Assembly: GCF_936928535.1 (NCBI RefSeq)
Contig: NZ_CAKZHY010000095.1
Coordinates: forward strand, 1-64,000
Origin: an uncultured Bradyrhizobium sp.
GTDB taxonomy: Bacteria > Pseudomonadota > Alphaproteobacteria > Rhizobiales > Xanthobacteraceae
Direction: 5' to 3'
DNA length: 64,000 bases
Both the position numbers and the translations under genes were made by a program. Below the pieces are notes generated by a model. That model ran no database searches, was not told the origin of the DNA, and saw nothing but the letters and a program-made list of their open reading frames with translations. Positions 9,025 through 17,664 of the stretch are shown in pieces (the stretch's first letter is position 1; each line of letters starts with the position of its first letter).

Positions 9025-9861
9025 TCAATCGCCCCTGAAGACCGGTTTGACCTTGTTGGCGAAGGCCTGAAAAGCACGCTCGAAATCGGCCGTCGTCATG
9101 CACAGGGCCTGGGCAACGGCCTCCGCTTCGATAGCCTCCTCGACCGACATCGCCCATTCCATGGCTAGCATGCGCTTGGTCATCGTGTTGCCGAAAGTCG
9201 GCCCTTCCGCCACCTGCTTGGCCAGCAGCTGCGCCTGGGGCAGCACCTGCTCCGGCGTCACGATGCGGTTGAAGAAACCCCACCTCTCCCCCTCCTCCGC
9301 AGTCATGAAGCGGCCAGTGTAGAGCAACTCGGAAGCGCGGGACTGCCCGATGATCCGCGGCAGGATCGCGCAGGCGCCCATGTCGCAGCCGGCAAGGCCG
9401 ACCTTATTAAACAGGAACGCCACCTTGGCTGCGCTTGCTGCGAGCCGCATATCGGACGCCATGGCAATGATTGCGCCGGCGCCGGCGCAGATGCCCTCGA
9501 CTGCGGCTACGATCGGTTGCGGACAGGCGCGCATCGCTTTGACCAGATCGCCCGTCATCCGGGTGAAGGCGGTTAACCCCTTGGTATCCATTTTGACGAG
9601 CGGGCCGATGATTTCGAACACGTCACCACCAGAAGAGAAATTGCCGCCGGCACCGGTGACGACAATGGATTTAACCGCGTCGTCAAACGCGCAGGCCCGG
9701 AAGAAGTCCGTCAGCTCACGATAACTCTCGAATGTCAGCGGATTCTTCCGCTCCGGGCGGTTGAGTGTCACGGTGGCAACGCCCTCGACAACGGCCAGCA
9801 GGAAGTGCTGCGGCGAATAGTCCGCAAGTGGCACGGTGACGGGATTGGCTGGTCTGCTCAT
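9025..9861 (-). CDS. Enoyl-CoA hydratase/isomerase family protein
   Basis: Crotonase-fold enzyme of 278 residues. The two oxyanion-hole segments are visible as GGNFSSGGD and GICAGAGA. The usual catalytic glutamate region reads [17 protein letters not shown], a variant in which the standard acidic residues are not obvious, so hydration chemistry should not be assumed; isomerase or ring hydrolase activity is possible. It is encoded between the SDR and the FAD monooxygenase on the same strand, 42 bp after the SDR stop, and probably acts on a CoA thioester produced by the cluster A ligase. Confidence 0.88.
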   Translation of the reverse strand: MSRPANPVTVPLADYSPQHFLLAVVEGVATVTLNRPERKNPLTFESYRELTDFFRACAFDDAVKSIVVTGAGGNFSSGGDVFEIIGPLVKMDTKGLTAFTRMTGDLVKAMRACPQPIVAAVEGICAGAGAIIAMASDMRLAASAAKVAFLFNKVGLAGCDMGACAILPRIIGQSRASELLYTGRFMTAEEGERWGFFNRIVTPEQVLPQAQLLAKQVAEGPTFGNTMTKRMLAMEWAMSVEEAIEAEAVAQALCMTTADFERAFQAFANKVKPVFRGD

Positions 9862-9903
9862 GCAATCTCCTTGGCTTCCTTGTTCCGCACCTGCGCCACG
9901 ACG

Positions 9904-10665
9904 CTAGATTTCGCCACCGGCGACCGCAATCGCCTGCCCGGTGATCGCGCCGGCGTTCTCGCTGCACAACCAGAGCACGGCATTCGCCACTTCCTGCGGC
10001 GTGATCAGACGCCCCTGTGGATTATGCTTCGCGAGCTCTGCGATCGCCTGCTCGCGGGTGCGCCCGGTCTTCTTCATGATGTTGTCGATGCTGCCGGCGA
10101 CGAGATCCGTGTCGGTGAAGCCGGGGCACACCGCATTCACGGTCACGTTGCTGCCGGCTATTTCCAGCGCAAGTGCGCGCACGAGACCGACCACGGCGTG
10201 CTTGGCCGCTGTATAAGCGCTCACATAGGCATAGCCCTTGAGCCCGGCTGTCGATGCGATCGCGACGATACGCCCGTAAGGGCGATCCTTCATTCCCGGC
10301 AGCACAGCGCTGATGGCATGGACAACGCCCATGAAATTGACATCCATCATGCGGGTGAAGAGCGCACTGTCCGATTTGGCGAACGGCGCGGATTCGGCGC
10401 TGCCGGCATTCGCAACCAGGATATCGATCGGCTTTCGCGCATGCGCTGCGGCGATAGCTTCCTTCAGTGCAGCTTCATCCGAGACGTCAGCAACGGCGGC
10501 ATGATGCGCAGCACCGGCTTTGACCGCCTCCTCGAGAGAAGCGGCATTCCGGCCAAGCACTGTCACGTTGGCGCCGGCGCCAACAAGGGCAGAGGCAATC
10601 GCGCGGCCGATGCCGCGACCGCCTCCGGTCACCAGCGCGTGCGGCGAATGCGGCAATCCGGACAT
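9904..10665 (-). CDS. Short-chain dehydrogenase/reductase (SDR)
   Basis: Classical SDR of 253 residues: NAD(P) motif TGGGRGIG near the N-terminus, NAG segment (ILVANAGSAES), active-site serine in IASTAGLKG and YTAAK for the catalytic Tyr-Lys. Likely a 3-hydroxyacyl-CoA or alicyclic alcohol dehydrogenase of cluster A. The ATG at 10665 follows GGGAG at a good distance; the frame extends upstream without such a site and would run over the operator-like motif at 10707. First gene of the SDR, hydratase, monooxygenase transcript. Confidence 0.9.
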   Translation of the reverse strand: MSGLPHSPHALVTGGGRGIGRAIASALVGAGANVTVLGRNAASLEEAVKAGAAHHAAVADVSDEAALKEAIAAAHARKPIDILVANAGSAESAPFAKSDSALFTRMMDVNFMGVVHAISAVLPGMKDRPYGRIVAIASTAGLKGYAYVSAYTAAKHAVVGLVRALALEIAGSNVTVNAVCPGFTDTDLVAGSIDNIMKKTGRTREQAIAELAKHNPQGRLITPQEVANAVLWLCSENAGAITGQAIAVAGGEI

Positions 10666-10706
10666 GCGCTTGCTCCCTGGGATCTGCTGATCGTTCCTCC
10701 GATATA

Positions 10707-10724
10707 TTTTAACCTTCAAATTTT
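10707..10724. promoter_or_regulatory. Putative MarR operator, copy 4
   Basis: TTTTAACCTTCAAATTTT, 42 bp upstream of the SDR start, in an AT-rich divergent promoter region shared with the hydrolase operon. Confidence 0.55.
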
Positions 10725-10782
10725 TGCAACGAAAGCACCGACGGATGTAGCGCATAATGTTGCGCAGGCGACCGGCCCGAAA

Positions 10783-10800
10783 ATTGCTTTAAGTATAAAA
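10783..10800. promoter_or_regulatory. Putative MarR operator, copy 5
   Basis: On the minus strand this reads TTTTATACTTAAAGCAAT, matching copy 1 at 15 of 18 positions. It lies 62 bp upstream of the alpha/beta hydrolase, so each arm of this divergent promoter has its own copy. Confidence 0.57.
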
Positions 10801-10861
10801 TTATCTCTTCCCATCCCTCACAGGCCTGTTAGCATCGCTGGGCCAAGCCAAAGGATGTCGC

Positions 10862-11680
10862 GTGCCGCAGCCTTCGCCAATGATAACAAAGGATGGACGC
10901 TTCGCCTATGAAGCCGCTGGCGATCCAGGCGCAACTCCCTTGATTTTCCTTCATGGAATCGGCGGCGCGGCGCGGGCCTGGCGGCAACAGCTTGCCGCAT
11001 TCGGCGATCGTTTCCGCACGATCGCGTGGGACATGCCGGGATATGGCGGATCGGCCCCGCTCGCCAGCGTCAGTATCGCTGCCCTGGCCGATGCGCTCCA
11101 GCAATTCATCGAGCAACTCGGGGCGACAAAGCCCATTCTGGTCGGCCATTCGATCGGTGGCATGATCGTCCAGAAATGGCTGGTCCAAGCGCCAAAAGTG
11201 GCGCGCGCGGTGGTTCTGGCACAGACAAGCCCGGCCTTCGGCAAGGCCGACGGCGACTGGCAAAAGTCGTTCATCGCAGCGCGGCTTGGTCCGCTCGATC
11301 GCGGCGAGACCATGAAGTCTCTGGCACCGTCTCTGGTGAAGGAACTCGTCGGCGACGATCCCGATCAAAAAGGCATCGAGCTAGCGCGCGAGTGCATGGC
11401 GAGCGTGCCCGAAGCGAGCTATCGCGCCATGATGCTCGCGTTGATCGGCTTTGACCAGCGCGGCACGCTCAAAGACATTTCAGTGCCGACGCTGCTGCTG
11501 TCCGGTTCGAAGGACAATAACGCGCCTGCACCGATGATGGCAAAGACGGCAACCTATATTCCCGCGGCCAAATATGTCGAACTCGCCGGCGCCGGCCATC
11601 TCGCCAACCTCGAACGCCCTGATACCTTCAACGAAGCGCTCGGCGACTTTGTCGATTCCATCGCTGCAGACCACGAATGA
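10862..11680 (+). CDS. Alpha/beta hydrolase
   Basis: A 272-residue alpha/beta hydrolase with oxyanion segment LHGIGG, nucleophile elbow GHSIGG, a probable acid in LSGSKDNNAP and histidine in GAGHLANLERP. It resembles 3-oxoadipate enol-lactonase and C-C hydrolases, so it may hydrolyse a lactone, a ring-fission product or a thioester. The start is GTG at 10862, preceded by AAGGA. It heads a five-gene plus-strand operon in which neighbours overlap or are separated by a few bases. Confidence 0.88.
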   Translation: MPQPSPMITKDGRFAYEAAGDPGATPLIFLHGIGGAARAWRQQLAAFGDRFRTIAWDMPGYGGSAPLASVSIAALADALQQFIEQLGATKPILVGHSIGGMIVQKWLVQAPKVARAVVLAQTSPAFGKADGDWQKSFIAARLGPLDRGETMKSLAPSLVKELVGDDPDQKGIELARECMASVPEASYRAMMLALIGFDQRGTLKDISVPTLLLSGSKDNNAPAPMMAKTATYIPAAKYVELAGAGHLANLERPDTFNEALGDFVDSIAADHE

Positions 11681-11686
11681 CGCGAA

Positions 11687-12976
11687 ATGACCATGCAAGT
11701 CAGCAAGACCATGGGCGCAACTGATAAGGTTGCGCTGGACGCACCGATCTTCGATCCAGTAGCGTTCCGGCTGAACGACGAACAGGCTGCCATCATCGCG
11801 CGGGCGCGTGAGATCGGCCAAAGCGTGTTCGCCGGTCGTGCCGCCGCCTATGATCGCGAGGCGATTTTCCCGACCGAGAACTATCGTGACCTGCATCGCG
11901 TCGGTCTGCTCGGCATCGCTGTACCCAAGAAGCACGGCGGCCTGGGAGCGAACTACCAGACGTACGCGCTGGCGGCCGCCGAGATCGGCCGCTATTGCGG
12001 CGCGACCGCGCTGACCTGGAACATGCACGTCTGTTCGACGCTGTGGTCGGGGCCTTTGGCGGATGACCTCGACATGGACGCGGAAACCCGTGCGGAACAC
12101 GAGCGCCGACGGGCAATCCACTACAAACGCATCACCGAAGACGGCGCGATCTATTCGCAACCATTTTCGGAGGGGGGCGCGGCAGCCGCCGGTGGCGTTG
12201 CGTTCGGCACAGAAGCAAGGCCCGTCGCCGGCGGCTGGATCGTCAACGGCAAGAAGATCTTTGCATCGCTCTCAGGCCACGCCGACTATTACGGCGTGCT
12301 CTGCACGGAGATCGAGGAAGGCGAAAAGGCCTCGCGCCGCAATACGCTTTACCTCGCGATCCCCGCGAAGTCGCAAGGCGTCTCCATCGTCGGCGATTGG
12401 GATCCCCTCGGCATGCGGGGCACGGTCTCGCGAACAATCCTGTTCAAGGATGTCTTCGTTCCGGAAGATTCCGCGCTGATGCCACGCGGCGTGTACTTCC
12501 AGGCGGCGATGCGCTGGCCGCACATGTTCCTGACGCTGTCACCGACCTATATGGGGCTCGCGCAGGCCGCCCATGATTTCACCGTGCGTTATCTGCGTGG
12601 CGAGGTGCCGGGCATGCCGCCGGTCAAGCGCCGGATGTACCCGACCAAACAGATTGCAGTCGCACAGATGCAGATCAAGCTGGAGCAGATCAAGGGAATC
12701 TGGTTCCAGGCCGTAACGGAGGCGCGCGCCAATCCGAGCAAGGAGCAGGTACTGCGAGCCTACGCCGCGCAATATTCGGTGATGGAGGGCGCCAATGAGC
12801 TCGCTGCGCTTGCGATCCGCACCTGCGGCGGACAGGCCATGCTCCGCTCGCTGCCGCTGGAGCGCATCTACCGCGACAGCCGCTGCGGTTCGCTGATGTT
12901 GCCCTGGACAGCTGAACTTTGCCTCGACCGGATCGGCCGCGAGGCGCTTTACGAGGCCGGCGAAACGGACGACTGA
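11687..12976 (+). CDS. Acyl-CoA dehydrogenase
   Basis: FAD acyl-CoA dehydrogenase of 429 residues, with the N-terminal helical domain (GLLGIAVPKKHGGLG), the middle beta-domain (SQPFSEGGAAAAGG, WIVNGKKIFASLSG) and the C-terminal helical domain (CGGQAMLRSLPLERIYRD). It would oxidise an acyl-CoA to the enoyl-CoA, or dehydrogenate an alicyclic ring CoA. It starts 6 bp after the hydrolase stop and is followed almost directly by a CoA ligase. The catalytic base cannot be assigned with certainty by eye. An alternative ATG lies two codons downstream. Confidence 0.9.
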   Translation: MTMQVSKTMGATDKVALDAPIFDPVAFRLNDEQAAIIARAREIGQSVFAGRAAAYDREAIFPTENYRDLHRVGLLGIAVPKKHGGLGANYQTYALAAAEIGRYCGATALTWNMHVCSTLWSGPLADDLDMDAETRAEHERRRAIHYKRITEDGAIYSQPFSEGGAAAAGGVAFGTEARPVAGGWIVNGKKIFASLSGHADYYGVLCTEIEEGEKASRRNTLYLAIPAKSQGVSIVGDWDPLGMRGTVSRTILFKDVFVPEDSALMPRGVYFQAAMRWPHMFLTLSPTYMGLAQAAHDFTVRYLRGEVPGMPPVKRRMYPTKQIAVAQMQIKLEQIKGIWFQAVTEARANPSKEQVLRAYAAQYSVMEGANELAALAIRTCGGQAMLRSLPLERIYRDSRCGSLMLPWTAELCLDRIGREALYEAGETDD

Positions 12977-12978
12977 CG

Positions 12979-14505
12979 GTGGATCTCTGTAGTCTGATCG
13001 ATCGCAACGCGGCGTTTGCGCCGGACAAGACAGCCATTGCCTTCGAAGGGCAGCGGCTGAGCTACGCGGCGTTGGCCCATCGGATCGAACGGACCGCAAC
13101 AGCCCTGAAGCAGGAGTTCAGTGTCGGGCGCGGTGACCGCGTCGCGATCCTGAGCCTGAATCGGCCGGACTATCTGGTCCTGCTCTACGCCTGCGCGCGG
13201 CTCGGCGCGATGCTCGTGCCGTTGAACTGGCGCTTGGCGGTCGCCGAACAGCGGTTCATTCTCACCGATTCTGGCGCCAAAGTGCTGGTGCTCGAGCAGG
13301 CATTTGAAGGCGTCCTTCCCGAGATCGCGCCGGGGACGGCCGTCGTCGGCCTCGATTTTGCGCCGTCCCGCGGCAAATCCTACGAAAACTTGCTAGCCGG
13401 CGGCGAGGGAAGCGCACGCAATCCGCATGCCGATCTCTCCTGTCCGCTGCTAATTGTCTACACGTCGGGCACGACAGGACGGCCCAAGGGCGCGGTGCTG
13501 CGTCAGGAGGCGTTGTTCTGGAACGGCGTCATGAGCCAGCACATGCACAACATGACATCGGACGATCACGTGCTGACGGTGCTTCCGTTCTTTCACGTCG
13601 GCGGGCTCAACATCCAGACAACGGCGGCACTTCAGCTTGGCGCGACCGTGACGGTCCACGCTCGCTTCACCCCGGACACTGCGCTTGCGGCGATCGAACG
13701 GGACCGGCCGACCCTGACGGTCATGGTGCCGGCCATCATCCAGGCCGTCAGCGAGCACCCGGCGTGGGCCACGACTGATCTCTCTTCGCTGAAAGCCGTC
13801 GCCACCGGATCAACCATCGTGCCGCCGCACCTCATTGATCGCTTCGTTACGCGCGGCGTCCCAGTGCTGCAGGTCTACGGCTCGACGGAAACCTGCCCCA
13901 TCGCGGTCTACACCCGCCTCGGCGGCGACCTGTCGCGCTCGGGATCAACCGGCCTTGCCGGCCTCTGCTGCGACGCGAAGGTGATCGATCAGGCCGGCAA
14001 TGAGATGCCTGCGGGTACGCCAGGCGAAATCACCGTGCGCGGACCCAACGTGTTCTTTGAATACTGGAGCAATGCAGACGCCACGCGCGACGCGCTCCAC
14101 GACGGCTGGTATCGCACCGGCGACATCGGCTTGTGCGACGCCGACGGTTACTTCTGGGTCCGCGACCGCAAGAAGAATACGATCATCTCCGGCGGCGAGA
14201 ACATTTATCCGGCAGAAGTTGAGCGCGTCTTGCTCGAGCATCCCGATGTCAGCGAATGCGCGGTAATCGGACGACCGGACCCGCGCTGGGACGAAGTGCC
14301 CATCGCTTATGTCATCCGACGATCCGGCTGCCGTCTAGAAGCGGACGAGCTGAAGGCCCACGTTCAATCCCAGCTTGCCCGCTATAAGGTTCCCCGCGAC
14401 GTCGTTTTCGTTGCGGATCTGCCGCGCACGGCACTTGGCAAGGTCCAGCATTTTCTGCTGAAGCAGCTCGATGCGCAGTCGCGAGCGCAAGGAGAAGCAT
14501 CTTGA
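12979..14505 (+). CDS. AMP-dependent acyl-CoA synthetase/ligase
   Basis: ANL-superfamily ligase of 508 residues, with the adenylation motif VYTSGTTGRPKG, the YGSTETCP segment, GWYRTGDIG and the C-terminal lysine in ALGKVQHF. It is the second CoA ligase of cluster A and more like fatty-acid or cyclohexanecarboxylate ligases than the first one, so it may activate a ring-opened or alicyclic acid. GTG at 12979, two bases after the preceding stop, is chosen; the frame is open further upstream but would overlap the dehydrogenase by 60 bp. It overlaps the next gene by four bases. Confidence 0.88.
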   Translation: MDLCSLIDRNAAFAPDKTAIAFEGQRLSYAALAHRIERTATALKQEFSVGRGDRVAILSLNRPDYLVLLYACARLGAMLVPLNWRLAVAEQRFILTDSGAKVLVLEQAFEGVLPEIAPGTAVVGLDFAPSRGKSYENLLAGGEGSARNPHADLSCPLLIVYTSGTTGRPKGAVLRQEALFWNGVMSQHMHNMTSDDHVLTVLPFFHVGGLNIQTTAALQLGATVTVHARFTPDTALAAIERDRPTLTVMVPAIIQAVSEHPAWATTDLSSLKAVATGSTIVPPHLIDRFVTRGVPVLQVYGSTETCPIAVYTRLGGDLSRSGSTGLAGLCCDAKVIDQAGNEMPAGTPGEITVRGPNVFFEYWSNADATRDALHDGWYRTGDIGLCDADGYFWVRDRKKNTIISGGENIYPAEVERVLLEHPDVSECAVIGRPDPRWDEVPIAYVIRRSGCRLEADELKAHVQSQLARYKVPRDVVFVADLPRTALGKVQHFLLKQLDAQSRAQGEAS

Positions 14506-15590
14506 AGATCGCAGTTCTGGGTGGAGGAAACGGCTCTTTCGCAGCAGCGGGCGATTTTGCCCTGGCGGGGCATGAGGTCCGGCTCTGGCGGCGCGACGCG
14601 AATCAGGTGGCAGCACATCGCGCCGCCGGCTCTCGCATCCAGGTGAAGGATCACAACGGCTGCCACGACGTTAAGCTGGCGCTGGTGACCACCGACATCG
14701 CCGAAGCCGTCGACGGTGTCGAACTAGTGGTTTGCCCTGCCCCCGCCTTCGCGCAGCAGGATATCGCCCGGCGCCTTGCGCCACACCTGCGTGACGGCCA
14801 GGTGGTCTTTTTGCCCCCCGCGACATTCGGCTCGATGATCTTTGCCCAGGCGGCGCGGGACGCCGGCAACCGCGCCAAGGCGAGCTTCGCCGAAACCGGC
14901 ACGCTGCCCTGGCTCACCCGCAAGCACGGGCCATTCGAGGTCGCCATCACTATCCGCGCCAAACGCCTGCCGGTTGGCGTGTTTCCGCTGGATCAGGCGC
15001 CACATGCGCTTGAGGTGATTGGCCGGGCTTTCCCTGATGTGATCGAGCCCTGCGGTGATGCGCTCTCCGGCGCGCTGATGAATGCGGGCTGCATCATCCA
15101 TCCGCCATTGATCGTGATGAACGCGGGGCCGATCGAGCATTTCGAGCGCTGGGATATTCACAAGGAGGGAACACAAGCCGCGATCCGACGGGTGACCGAC
15201 GCACTCGACGCGGAGCGGATTGCGGTACGCGAAGCGTTAGGATATGGCGCACCGCATTTTCCGCTTGCGCATCATTACGCCAAAGAAGGCGAGATCTGGA
15301 TGTATGGCCGCGGATCGCATGACCGGCTGACTGATTCCGGCGACTGGCGGGAGCAGATCGTGCTGACCGAGCACCGCTACATGCGCGAGGATTTGCGGCT
15401 TGGGCTGTCGCTGCTGGTGTCCATTGCTGGACTGGCGGGCGTCGCCTCGCCGCTCGCCAAGGCTTTCCTGGCCATCGGCGGTGCTATCTGCGGTGAGGAC
15501 TTTACGCGAGGCGGCCGAACATTGGAGACCTTGGGGCTTGGCGAGCTTCACAGAGCGGAATTGCAGACGCTGCTTCGTGAGGGATTCTAG
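14502..15590 (+). CDS. NAD/NADP octopine/nopaline dehydrogenase family protein
   Basis: A 362-residue dehydrogenase with an N-terminal Rossmann motif (VLGGGNGSFAA) and an opine-dehydrogenase-like C-terminal domain (NAGPIEHFERWDIHKEG, ALGYGAPHFPLAHHY). Opine dehydrogenases reduce the imine formed between an amino acid and a 2-oxo acid; the reverse reaction would split such an adduct. Translation starts at TTG overlapping the previous stop (TTGA), with AGGAG upstream, showing tight coupling. An opine-type enzyme inside a CoA-dependent degradation operon is unusual and hints at a nitrogen-containing intermediate. Confidence 0.85.
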   Translation: MKIAVLGGGNGSFAAAGDFALAGHEVRLWRRDANQVAAHRAAGSRIQVKDHNGCHDVKLALVTTDIAEAVDGVELVVCPAPAFAQQDIARRLAPHLRDGQVVFLPPATFGSMIFAQAARDAGNRAKASFAETGTLPWLTRKHGPFEVAITIRAKRLPVGVFPLDQAPHALEVIGRAFPDVIEPCGDALSGALMNAGCIIHPPLIVMNAGPIEHFERWDIHKEGTQAAIRRVTDALDAERIAVREALGYGAPHFPLAHHYAKEGEIWMYGRGSHDRLTDSGDWREQIVLTEHRYMREDLRLGLSLLVSIAGLAGVASPLAKAFLAIGGAICGEDFTRGGRTLETLGLGELHRAELQTLLREGF

Positions 15591-15593
15591 CCG

Positions 15594-16586
15594 ATGAGCA
15601 GCCGCGCCAAGATTGCCTGCCTCGGAGCCGGTCGTATGGGACGCGGCATTGCCGTTGCGTTTGCTTACGCAGGACATACGGTCACAATGATCGACATCAA
15701 AGCTCGCTCGGCAGAGGAGTTCGCCAAGCTGGAGGCGGATGCACTTGGCGAGATCGGAAAGACGTTTGCCAGCCTGTCCAGGCTGGGACTGTTAACCGAG
15801 GCAAACATTGATCCGCTGATCGCACGGGTCTCGGTGGTGCCGGCCAACCAAAGCGGCCCTACCCTTGCCAAAGCGGAAATCGTCTTTGAAGGGGTTCCTG
15901 AGGTCGTCGAGCTGAAGCGCGAGGTGCTGGCGACGGCTTCAAAGCAGGTCGGCCCGGACACAATCATCGCCTCCACGACGTCGACCATCCTCGTCGACGA
16001 TCTGTCGGGCGCTATCGTGAATCCGCGCCGTTTCCTCAACGTGCATTGGCTAAATCCGGCCTATCTGATCCCGCTGGTCGAAGTCTCGCCCGGCAAGGCC
16101 ACCGACCCCGCCATTATCGACGAGGTCAAAGCGCTGCTCGAAGGCATCGGCAAGGTCCCGGTAGTTTGCGCGGCAACACCTGGCTTCATCGTGCCGCGCA
16201 TCCAGGCGTTGGCGATGAACGAGGCCGCGCGCATGGTCGAGGAGGGCGTCGCCAGCGCAGAGGAGATAGACAAGGCGATCCGCTACGGTTTCGGCTTCCG
16301 CTATGCGGTGCTCGGGCTGCTGGAGTTCATCGATTGGGGCGGTGGGGATATTCTGTATTACGCCAGCCGTTATCTCGAAGGCGCGCTCGGCAGCGACCGC
16401 TATCGCGCACCGGACGTCATTTCCCGCAACATGCATGAAGGCCGGATCGGCCTGCGCACCGGCGCAGGCTTCCTCGATTATTCCGGCCTGGACGTCGATG
16501 CCTATCGTGCAAAACGGCTCCAGGCCATGGTTGACCTGCTTCGGCACTTCGACCTGGCTCGCCCACCGGTGCTCGACCGCAACTAG
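15594..16586 (+). CDS. 3-hydroxyacyl-CoA dehydrogenase family protein
   Basis: A 330-residue protein with Rossmann motif CLGAGRMGRGIA and the family segments STTSTILVDDL, FLNVHWLNPAYLIPLVEVSPG, and RIQALAMNEAARMVEEG. It would oxidise a 3-hydroxyacyl-CoA with NAD. It is the last gene of the operon, three bases after the opine-type dehydrogenase. It converges with the dioxygenase gene of cluster B, the two stop codons overlapping by four bases, which marks the border between the clusters. No thiolase is present in cluster A. Confidence 0.9.
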   Translation: MSSRAKIACLGAGRMGRGIAVAFAYAGHTVTMIDIKARSAEEFAKLEADALGEIGKTFASLSRLGLLTEANIDPLIARVSVVPANQSGPTLAKAEIVFEGVPEVVELKREVLATASKQVGPDTIIASTTSTILVDDLSGAIVNPRRFLNVHWLNPAYLIPLVEVSPGKATDPAIIDEVKALLEGIGKVPVVCAATPGFIVPRIQALAMNEAARMVEEGVASAEEIDKAIRYGFGFRYAVLGLLEFIDWGGGDILYYASRYLEGALGSDRYRAPDVISRNMHEGRIGLRTGAGFLDYSGLDVDAYRAKRLQAMVDLLRHFDLARPPVLDRN

Positions 16587-17629
16587 CCGAACACATCCTG
16601 AAGGACGCCTTCGCGAACAACTGCCACGCCATCAAGCTCGATGGTCGCCCCCATCATCGGCAGGTCGAAATGGCCCGCAGTGTAACGTCCGGCGAATTCG
16701 TTGGCGCCCGTCGAGAATAGGAAGTTGCCGGAGACAGCGCGGATCTCCGTGCCATTGGTGTCGCGCTGGTCGTACATCGAGAGCGCCTCGTAGCGCGCGG
16801 CCGGATTCATGCCGAAGCCGACATGCGACACGGCATAGGCCTCCCGATCACCCCAGGCAGCGAGATAGGCGCGCATCATCGCGGCATCTGTGCCCTCGCC
16901 CTCCAACTCGACGACGTAATCGTCCTTCAAAGTCATCTTGACCGGCGACGTCAGGTAGCGCTTGAAGGTGAGATTGATATCACCGGGCGCCATCACCAGC
17001 GTGCCGTTGATCGTCCCGCTCTTGGGAAAGCTCACGACGATGCCCCCCGGCCAATGCGCCAACGTACCTGGCTTGTCGGTCCATCCCCAGACGCCAACCG
17101 TGGAAGCGCCCGCCATGTCCACATCGAGCGCCGTGCCGGCTCTCGAGGTGACCCGCATTCTTTTGGACCCCCGCAGCATCTTTGCCGCCGCGCGAACGCG
17201 CTTCTCGAGCGCGGAATCCGGCACCATCCGCTCCAGCGCTTCGGGATGCTCGTTTGAGATCACCAGGATGCGCGCGCCGGCCTTCAGGATTTCAGGCGTC
17301 TCCGCCGCGTGCATCAGGCCCTCAACGGTGCAGTCCACCACAAAACCCGCCTGCTGAAGCGCGCTAATGACGGGACCAAGCTTTTGGATCGCTTCGCTCG
17401 CTCCCGTCGAGCGGACCGGAACGATGTTCCGGTTGCGCGGCGTCGGCATAACGACGTGAAACGGCTTTGCTCCCATCCGCAGCAAGGCCAGTTCCGTAAG
17501 GTGTACGTTCAACGCGCGTGATTGGGTCTCCGAGAGGATCGCTGCGGTATCGCCCGCCTTCACGGCGCAACGTTCAAAGATCTCGCAAAACGCGTCGATC
17601 CATTTTGCCTCGATGCGATCAGCCAGCAT
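16583..17629 (-). CDS. NicX-like 2,5-dihydroxypyridine 5,6-dioxygenase homologue
   Basis: A 348-residue member of the family with an M29 aminopeptidase-like fold that includes NicX, the Fe(II) dioxygenase that opens 2,5-dihydroxypyridine to N-formylmaleamate. His269 (SHVGFGMNP), His320 and Asp322 (GHFDLPM) align with the metal ligands His265, His318 and Asp320 that I recall for Pseudomonas putida NicX; the GNFLFSTG segment is also shared. The ATG at 17629 follows GGGAG. It is the last minus-strand gene of cluster B, 35 bp downstream of two ABC permeases. M29 leucyl aminopeptidase is the alternative annotation, but the triad and context favour ring cleavage. The real substrate is unknown. Confidence 0.82.
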   Translation of the reverse strand: MLADRIEAKWIDAFCEIFERCAVKAGDTAAILSETQSRALNVHLTELALLRMGAKPFHVVMPTPRNRNIVPVRSTGASEAIQKLGPVISALQQAGFVVDCTVEGLMHAAETPEILKAGARILVISNEHPEALERMVPDSALEKRVRAAAKMLRGSKRMRVTSRAGTALDVDMAGASTVGVWGWTDKPGTLAHWPGGIVVSFPKSGTINGTLVMAPGDINLTFKRYLTSPVKMTLKDDYVVELEGEGTDAAMMRAYLAAWGDREAYAVSHVGFGMNPAARYEALSMYDQRDTNGTEIRAVSGNFLFSTGANEFAGRYTAGHFDLPMMGATIELDGVAVVREGVLQDVFG

Positions 17630-17664
17630 GGTTCACTCCCGGTCTTGTTTTCTTGCTCGTCAGA

